5,032 nt of DNA from Eubacterium sp. (GTDB lineage: Bacteria > Bacillota > Clostridia > Lachnospirales > Lachnospiraceae). The translations under genes were made by a program, and so were the position numbers. The DNA is taken from NCBI GenBank assembly GCA_024697885.1, contig JAILSA010000200.1, positions 1 to 5,032 of the forward strand, given 5' to 3'. Below are positions 1 to 5,032 of this stretch, piece after piece (positions within the stretch are counted from its first letter, which is position 1; every line of letters begins with the position of its first letter). The notes under the pieces were generated by a model. The model searched no databases. It was not told where the DNA came from and worked only from the letters and a program-made list of their open reading frames with translations.

Positions 1-1336
1 CGATCCCAAGCTTGGACCAGAAGAAATCACAAGAGATGTTCCTGGGGTAGGTGATGATGCCCTCAAAGACTTAGCTGAGCGTGGAATTATTCGTATCGGT
101 GCTGAGGTTCGCGCCGGTGATATTCTGGTCGGCAAGGTTACACCAAAGGGTGAGACAGAGCTGACAGCGGAGGAAAGACTTCTCCGCGCAATCTTCGGTG
201 AGAAGGCCAGAGAGGTAAGAGACACTTCCCTTCGCGTGCCTCACGGAGAGTTTGGTATCGTAGTTGATGCCAAGGTATTTACTCGTGAGAATGGAGACGA
301 GCTCTCCCCAGGAGTAAACCAGCATGTGCGCATTTACATTGCACAGAAGAGAAAAATCCAGGTGGGAGATAAGATGGCTGGTCGTCACGGAAACAAGGGT
401 GTCGTTTCCCGCGTGCTTCCTGTAGAGGATATGCCATACCTGCCAAATGGTCGTCCTTTGGATATCGTACTTAACCCTCTGGGTGTACCTTCTCGTATGA
501 ACATCGGACAGGTCCTGGAGATTCACTTGAGCCTGGCTGCTCAGGTACTGGGCTTTAAGGTGGCAACACCAGTCTTCGATGGTGCAAACGAGATTGATAT
601 TATGGACACATTGAAACTTGCCAATGACTATGTAAATACACCATTGGAAGAGTTTGAAGCAAAATACAAGGACCTTTTGGATCCAGAGGTTATGCAGTAT
701 TTGATTGACAACCAGGAACACCGCAAGGAGTGGGCTGGAGTGCCAATCAAGGAGGACGGAAAAGTTCAGCTGAGAGATGGTCGTACCGGAGAGTTCTTCG
801 ACGGACAGGTTACCATCGGATTCATGCACTACCTCAAACTCCACCACCTTGTAGATGACAAGATTCATGCGCGTTCTACCGGTCCTTACTCACTGGTTAC
901 ACAGCAGCCACTTGGTGGTAAGGCACAGTTTGGTGGACAGCGTTTCGGAGAGATGGAGGTTTGGGCTCTCGAGGCATATGGAGCTGCCTATACACTCCAG
1001 GAGATTTTGACTGTGAAGTCCGACGACGTAGTTGGTCGTGTGAAGACCTACGAAGCTATCATCAAGGGTAACAACATTTCCGAGCCGGGAATTCCAGAGT
1101 CCTTCCGCGTGCTCCTCAAGGAGTTGCAGGCATTGGCATTGGATGTCACCGTACTGGACGAGGACGGCAACGAAGTAGTTATGAGCGAGGTTATGGACGA
1201 GGGAGCACCAGCTTCTAGCGTAAACGAGCTCTTAAATGACAGAAACTTTAATGGAAACAATGAATCCTTCGAGAGTGCCGGTTACCGTGAAACAACCGTA
1301 GAGAATTTGGATGACGATAGCGCTATTACAGATTAA
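1..1336 (+). CDS. rpoB: DNA-directed RNA polymerase subunit beta, C-terminal part (5' truncated by window edge)
   Basis: This is the beta subunit of the core RNA polymerase, which helps form the active centre and the downstream DNA channel. The reading frame is already open at the left edge (first whole codon at base 2) and runs 444 codons to TAA at 1334-1336, roughly the last third of the protein. The frame opens on the family motif KLGPEEIT, followed by [13 protein letters not shown]. The hallmark [13 protein letters not shown] lies at 365-403; its two lysines (codons 371-373 and 395-397) match E. coli K1065 and K1073, which lie near the initiating nucleotide. [19 protein letters not shown] (947-1003) is the C-terminal Rpb2 domain 7 that packs on beta'. 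Only about ten residues separate VFTR (275-286) from the YIAQKRKI segment, so the SI2 insert of gamma-proteobacteria is absent. The tail after about base 1200 is acidic and poorly conserved. The rifampicin-resistance region lies upstream, outside the window. The identity is certain; no internal frameshift is seen. Confidence 0.99.
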   Translation, partial: DPKLGPEEITRDVPGVGDDALKDLAERGIIRIGAEVRAGDILVGKVTPKGETELTAEERLLRAIFGEKAREVRDTSLRVPHGEFGIVVDAKVFTRENGDELSPGVNQHVRIYIAQKRKIQVGDKMAGRHGNKGVVSRVLPVEDMPYLPNGRPLDIVLNPLGVPSRMNIGQVLEIHLSLAAQVLGFKVATPVFDGANEIDIMDTLKLANDYVNTPLEEFEAKYKDLLDPEVMQYLIDNQEHRKEWAGVPIKEDGKVQLRDGRTGEFFDGQVTIGFMHYLKLHHLVDDKIHARSTGPYSLVTQQPLGGKAQFGGQRFGEMEVWALEAYGAAYTLQEILTVKSDDVVGRVKTYEAIIKGNNISEPGIPESFRVLLKELQALALDVTVLDEDGNEVVMSEVMDEGAPASSVNELLNDRNFNGNNESFESAGYRETTVENLDDDSAITD

Positions 1337-1337
1337 T

Positions 1338-1348
1338 AGAAAGGACGG
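1338..1348 (+). promoter_or_regulatory. Ribosome binding site of rpoC in the rpoB-rpoC spacer
   Basis: The spacer contains AGAAAGGACGG; its AAGGA core (1341-1345) sits 11 bases before the ATG at 1357. It fixes the rpoC start, because an in-frame TAG at 1351-1353 rules out any start further upstream. The whole spacer is only 20 bases and shows no hairpin or T-run, so transcription should pass straight from rpoB into rpoC. Confidence 0.8.
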
Positions 1349-1356
1349 TATAGCAA

Positions 1357-4300
1357 ATGCCACAGTTTGGAAATGAAGAAGAGACACATTTGATTTATGA
1401 CAAGATTAAAATCACTCTGGCTTCCCCAGAGAAGATTCGCGAGCGGTCTAAGGGAGAGGTTAAAAAACCTGAAACCATCAATTACCGTACCTTGAAACCT
1501 GAAAAGGATGGTCTGTATTGTGAGCGCATCTTCGGTCCTAGCAAGGACTGGGAGTGTCATTGTGGAAAATACAAAAAGGTTCGTTATAAAGGTGTAATCT
1601 GTGATCGATGCGGCGTTGAGGTTACAAAGTCCAGCGTTCGTCGTGAGAGAATGGGCCACATTGAGTTGGCTGCACCTGTATCACATATCTGGTACTTCAA
1701 GGGTATTCCAAGTAGAATGGGATTAATTCTTGACATCTCTCCAAAGGTATTGGAGAAGGTGCTCTACTTTGCGTCCTACATCGTACTGGAGTCCGAGACA
1801 CCAGAGATTGCTGTAAAGCAGGTATTGTCTGAGCAGGAGTATCAGACCGCCAGAGAGAATTATGGCGATAGCTTCCGCGTAGGCATGGGTGCTGAGGCGG
1901 TTCAGGAGCTTCTTCAGGGAATTGACCTGGAGGAGGAGAGCAAGGTCCTCAAGGCTGAGCTCAAGGAGTCCACTGGCCAGAAGCGCACCCGTATTATTAA
2001 GAGATTAGAGGTAGTAGAGGCTTTCCGTGAGTCCGGCAACAATCCTGACTGGATGGTGCTCACAGTAATCCCTGTCATTCCACCAGATCTTCGTCCAATG
2101 GTACAGTTGGACGGTGGACGTTTTGCCACATCTGATTTGAATGACCTCTACCGCAGAATTATTAACAGAAATAACCGTCTGAAGAGATTGTTAGAGCTTG
2201 GAGCACCTGACATTATCGTTCGCAACGAGAAGAGAATGCTTCAGGAGGCAGTGGATGCCCTGATCGACAACGGTCGTCGCGGCCGTCCAGTAACCGGTCC
2301 TGGTAACCGTGCCCTCAAGTCCCTTTCTGACATGCTCAAAGGTAAGCAGGGACGTTTCCGTCAGAACCTTCTTGGTAAGCGTGTTGACTACTCTGGACGT
2401 TCCGTTATCGTAGTGGGACCAGAGCTGAAGATTTATCAGTGTGGTTTGCCTAAGGAAATGGCAATCGAGCTCTTCAAGCCTTTCGTTATGAAAGAGCTGG
2501 TTCAGAATGAGACAGCCCACAATATTAAGAGTGCCAAGAAAATGGTAGAGAAACTTGAGCCTGCCGTTTGGGATATTCTGGAAAAGGTAATTCGTGAGCA
2601 CCCAGTTATGTTGAACCGTGCTCCTACACTTCACCGCCTTGGTATTCAGGCCTTCGAGCCTACCTTGGTAGAGGGTAAAGCCATTAAACTTCACCCATTG
2701 GTATGTACCGCCTTCAACGCGGACTTCGATGGAGACCAGATGGCTGTCCATCTTCCACTTTCCGTTGAGGCACAGGCAGAGTGTAGATTCCTGCTCCTGT
2801 CACCAAACAACCTCTTGAAGCCATCCGATGGTGGTGCGGTAGCCGTACCTTCTCAGGATATGGTACTTGGTATTTACTACCTGACTCAGGTTCGTACACC
2901 AGAGCAGGGAGCCATTGGAACAGGCAAGTTCTTTAAGGATATGAACGAGGCGGTAATCGCCTATGAAAACCACGAGATTTCCCTCCATGCCATGATTAAG
3001 ATTCGCCGTTATGGCAAGGATGAGAATGGTCAGATCCAGTCTCGTGTTATAGAGTCCACTTTGGGACGATTTATCTTCAACGAAATCATTAGCCAGGATT
3101 TGGGCTTTGTAGACCGAAGCGATCCTGACAACTTCTTGAAACTTGAGATCGACTTCCACGTAGGCAAGAAGCAGTTGAAGCAGATTTTGGAGAAATGTAT
3201 CAACAATGAGGGTGCCACTAAGACAGCGGAGACCCTGGATAATATTAAGGCCTTGGGATATAAGTATTCCACAAGGGCAGCTATGACCGTATCTATTTCC
3301 GAGATGGTAGTGCCTGAGACCAAGAAAGAACTCCTAGGTCAGGCAGAGAAAACTGTTGAGGTTATTGCACAGAAGTACCGCCGCGGTCTCTTGACTGAGG
3401 AGGAGCGTTACAAATCTGTAGTAGATACCTGGAGAAAGGCCGATGATCAGTTGACCAAGGACCTGATGAATGGTTTGGACGACTTGAACAACATCTTTAT
3501 GATGGCTGACTCCGGAGCCCGTGGTTCCCAGGCGCAGATTAAACAGCTGGCAGGTATGCGTGGTTTGATGGCGGATACATCCGGTCGTACCATCGAGCTG
3601 CCAATCAAGTCCAACTTCCGTGAAGGACTTGACGTATTGGAGTACTTTATTTCCGCCCATGGAGCTCGTAAGGGACTTTCCGATACCGCTCTTCGTACAG
3701 CCGATTCAGGATACCTGACCAGACGTCTGGTTGATGTATCTCAGGAGTTGGTAATTCGCGAGATCGATTGTTGCGAGTCCACAGGAAGAGATGAGATTCC
3801 TGGAATGTGGATTTCCGAGTTCAAAGAGGGAAAAGAAGATGTAGAGACACTGGAGGAGCGTATTACAGGCCGTTACTCCTGTGAGACAATTTACGATGAT
3901 GAGGGCAATATTATCGTTAAGGCAAATCACATGATTACACCAAAACGTGCAGCCCGTATTGTCAATACAAAGGCAATCATTGATGCAGGTTCTGAGGCCA
4001 AGGTTAAGATTCGTACCGTCCTTACCTGTCGTTCCCACATTGGTATCTGTGCAAAATGTTACGGTGCCAACATGGCAACCAAGGAGCCAGTACAGGTGGG
4101 AGAAGCAGTTGGTATTATCGCTGCTCAGTCCATCGGTGAGCCTGGTACACAGCTTACCATGCGTACCTTCCATACAGGTGGTGTGGCCGGAGACGATATC
4201 ACACAGGGTCTTCCTCGTGTGGAGGAGTTGTTCGAGGCCAGAAAGCCAAAGGGATGTGCTACCATCACTGAGATTGCTGGAACAGTACAGATTCGCGAGA

Positions 4301-5032
4301 AGAAAAAACGCGAGGTTGTTATTACAAATGAAGAGACAGGACAGAGCAAGGCATATGCTATTGCCTACAATGCCCGCCTGAAAGTATTCGATGGAGATGT
4401 AGTGACAGAAGGTCAGCCATTGACAGAGGGTAGTATCAATCCTCATGACATCATGAAGATTCAGGGTGTCCGTGCCGTACAGGATTACATGATCCGCGAG
4501 GTTCAGCGTGTATACCGTCTTCAGGGTGTAGAAATCAACGATAAGCATATCGAGGTTATTGTTCGCCAGATGCTGAAGAAGGTTCGCATCGAGAACAACG
4601 GTGATTCCGACTTCCTGCCAGGCGTAATGGTAGACTTGCTTGACTATGAGGACGAGATCGAGAGACTTACCAAAGAAGGTCTTGAGCCACCAGAAGGAAG
4701 AAGAGCTATTCTTGGTATTACCAAGGCTTCCCTGGCAACCAACTCCTTCTTGTCAGCAGCTTCCTTCCAGGAGACCACCAAGGTTCTTACAGACGCAGCA
4801 ATCAAGGGCAAGATTGATCCATTGATTGGTCTGAAGGAAAATGTTATTATCGGTAAATTGATTCCGGCTGGAACAGGTATGAAGCGCTATCGCAATATCC
4901 AGATTGAGAGTGATCTGGTAGACAGCCTGGAGCCACCAGTAGAGGAAGAAATTGTATTTGAGGATGATGATCAGGAAATTGTATTTTCTGAGGGAACAGA
5001 AGAGGTTGTTGCAGTCCAAGAGGGTGACGATG
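1357..5032 (+). CDS. rpoC: DNA-directed RNA polymerase subunit beta', nearly complete (3' end cut by window edge)
   Basis: This is the largest catalytic subunit of RNA polymerase. It is read as 1225 uninterrupted codons from the ATG at 1357, with no stop before the edge. Domains in order: an N-terminal zinc site with C67, C69, C82 and C85; clamp helices that bind sigma at about residues 259-306; switch 2 at about 324-348; R421 in [11 protein letters not shown], matching E. coli R425; the active-site motif NADFDGD at 454-460 (bases 2716-2736), whose D456, D458 and D460 bind catalytic magnesium; the bridge helix at about 760-795 ([20 protein letters not shown]); a second zinc site with C805, C891, C898 and C901; and the trigger loop around 927-955, with M935, R936 and H939 matching E. 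coli M932, R933 and H936. The trigger loop continues directly into [14 protein letters not shown], so there is no SI3 insert. The conserved core ends at [20 protein letters not shown] (1120-1139) and [10 protein letters not shown] (1165-1174), followed by an acidic tail. All catalytic and zinc-binding residues are present. One oddity is R30 where the family has tryptophan. Confidence 0.99.
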   Translation, partial: MPQFGNEEETHLIYDKIKITLASPEKIRERSKGEVKKPETINYRTLKPEKDGLYCERIFGPSKDWECHCGKYKKVRYKGVICDRCGVEVTKSSVRRERMGHIELAAPVSHIWYFKGIPSRMGLILDISPKVLEKVLYFASYIVLESETPEIAVKQVLSEQEYQTARENYGDSFRVGMGAEAVQELLQGIDLEEESKVLKAELKESTGQKRTRIIKRLEVVEAFRESGNNPDWMVLTVIPVIPPDLRPMVQLDGGRFATSDLNDLYRRIINRNNRLKRLLELGAPDIIVRNEKRMLQEAVDALIDNGRRGRPVTGPGNRALKSLSDMLKGKQGRFRQNLLGKRVDYSGRSVIVVGPELKIYQCGLPKEMAIELFKPFVMKELVQNETAHNIKSAKKMVEKLEPAVWDILEKVIREHPVMLNRAPTLHRLGIQAFEPTLVEGKAIKLHPLVCTAFNADFDGDQMAVHLPLSVEAQAECRFLLLSPNNLLKPSDGGAVAVPSQDMVLGIYYLTQVRTPEQGAIGTGKFFKDMNEAVIAYENHEISLHAMIKIRRYGKDENGQIQSRVIESTLGRFIFNEIISQDLGFVDRSDPDNFLKLEIDFHVGKKQLKQILEKCINNEGATKTAETLDNIKALGYKYSTRAAMTVSISEMVVPETKKELLGQAEKTVEVIAQKYRRGLLTEEERYKSVVDTWRKADDQLTKDLMNGLDDLNNIFMMADSGARGSQAQIKQLAGMRGLMADTSGRTIELPIKSNFREGLDVLEYFISAHGARKGLSDTALRTADSGYLTRRLVDVSQELVIREIDCCESTGRDEIPGMWISEFKEGKEDVETLEERITGRYSCETIYDDEGNIIVKANHMITPKRAARIVNTKAIIDAGSEAKVKIRTVLTCRSHIGICAKCYGANMATKEPVQVGEAVGIIAAQSIGEPGTQLTMRTFHTGGVAGDDITQGLPRVEELFEARKPKGCATITEIAGTVQIREKKKREVVITNEETGQSKAYAIAYNARLKVFDGDVVTEGQPLTEGSINPHDIMKIQGVRAVQDYMIREVQRVYRLQGVEINDKHIEVIVRQMLKKVRIENNGDSDFLPGVMVDLLDYEDEIERLTKEGLEPPEGRRAILGITKASLATNSFLSAASFQETTKVLTDAAIKGKIDPLIGLKENVIIGKLIPAGTGMKRYRNIQIESDLVDSLEPPVEEEIVFEDDDQEIVFSEGTEEVVAVQEGDD
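4948..4986 (+). repeat. Short in-frame direct repeat in the acidic tail of rpoC
   Basis: The 12-base unit GAAATTGTATTT occurs at 4948-4959 and again at 4975-4986, 27 bases apart and in the same frame. Each copy encodes EIVF (residues 1198-1201 and 1207-1210), with an acidic linker between them. It lies beyond the conserved beta' core. It may be a small internal duplication in a tail under weak constraint, or chance in a low-complexity acidic stretch; the identical bases are directly visible, the origin is inference. Confidence 0.55.

Noticed and set aside
236..238. GTG as a possible start of a shorter beta-like protein
   Set aside because: The same frame is open back to base 2 and encodes conserved beta sequence before it, so this GTG is an internal valine codon.
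71..868. Open frame of 265 codons on the minus strand inside rpoB
   Set aside because: It is entirely antisense to conserved rpoB coding sequence and its product resembles no family I know. It is explained by codon bias on the + strand.
1337..1356. Possible terminator, attenuator or promoter between rpoB and rpoC
   Set aside because: The spacer is 20 bases, has no inverted repeat or T-run, and is accounted for by the ribosome binding site.
2191..2751. Open frame of 186 codons on the minus strand across the rpoC active-site region
   Set aside because: The sense strand encodes the clamp and NADFDGD regions in unbroken frame. The antisense product has no recognisable domain.
3947..4381. Open frame of 144 codons on the + strand in a different frame from rpoC
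   Set aside because: It overlaps conserved rpoC sequence that is intact in its own frame. The product is low-complexity, rich in Arg, Ser, Val and Pro, and looks like a frame shadow.
3706..4548. Long open frame of 280 codons on the minus strand inside rpoC
   Set aside because: It lies wholly antisense to the most conserved part of rpoC (bridge helix, second zinc site, trigger loop). Its translation is rich in Cys, His and Leu with no recognisable domain, as expected from the complement of a strongly biased gene.

Overview
This window is an ordinary core-genome segment holding the two large RNA polymerase genes in the usual bacterial order. It contains the 3' part of rpoB (beta subunit) followed after 20 bases by almost all of rpoC (beta' subunit). 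Both genes are on the + strand. Protein features point to a low-to-mid-GC Firmicute of class Clostridia, most likely a Lachnospiraceae-type gut bacterium. rpoB and rpoC are separate genes, and both lack the large lineage inserts of gamma-proteobacteria (SI2 in beta, SI3 in the trigger loop of beta'). The rpoC wording around the first zinc site and clamp also resembles that group. This placement is by recalled similarity, not by a search.

Layout: bases 1-1336 are the last 444 codons of rpoB, open at the left edge. Bases 1337-1356 are a short spacer with a Shine-Dalgarno sequence and no visible terminator or promoter. Bases 1357-5032 are rpoC, open at the right edge after 1225 complete codons. 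The end of the conserved beta' core is reached near residue 1180, so probably only a few residues of the tail are missing. There is no gap over 300 bases, and I saw no RNA gene, mobile element or CRISPR array.

The two proteins form the catalytic core of RNA polymerase. Beta contributes the conserved lysines near the initiating nucleotide. Beta' contributes the magnesium-binding aspartates, bridge helix, trigger loop, clamp and both zinc sites. The tight spacing implies co-transcription and balanced production of the two subunits. I found no new biological system. Points worth a second look are an arginine in place of a near-invariant tryptophan at beta' residue 30, a lysine at the position linked to fidaxomicin sensitivity, and a very acidic C-terminal tail with a small internal repeat.
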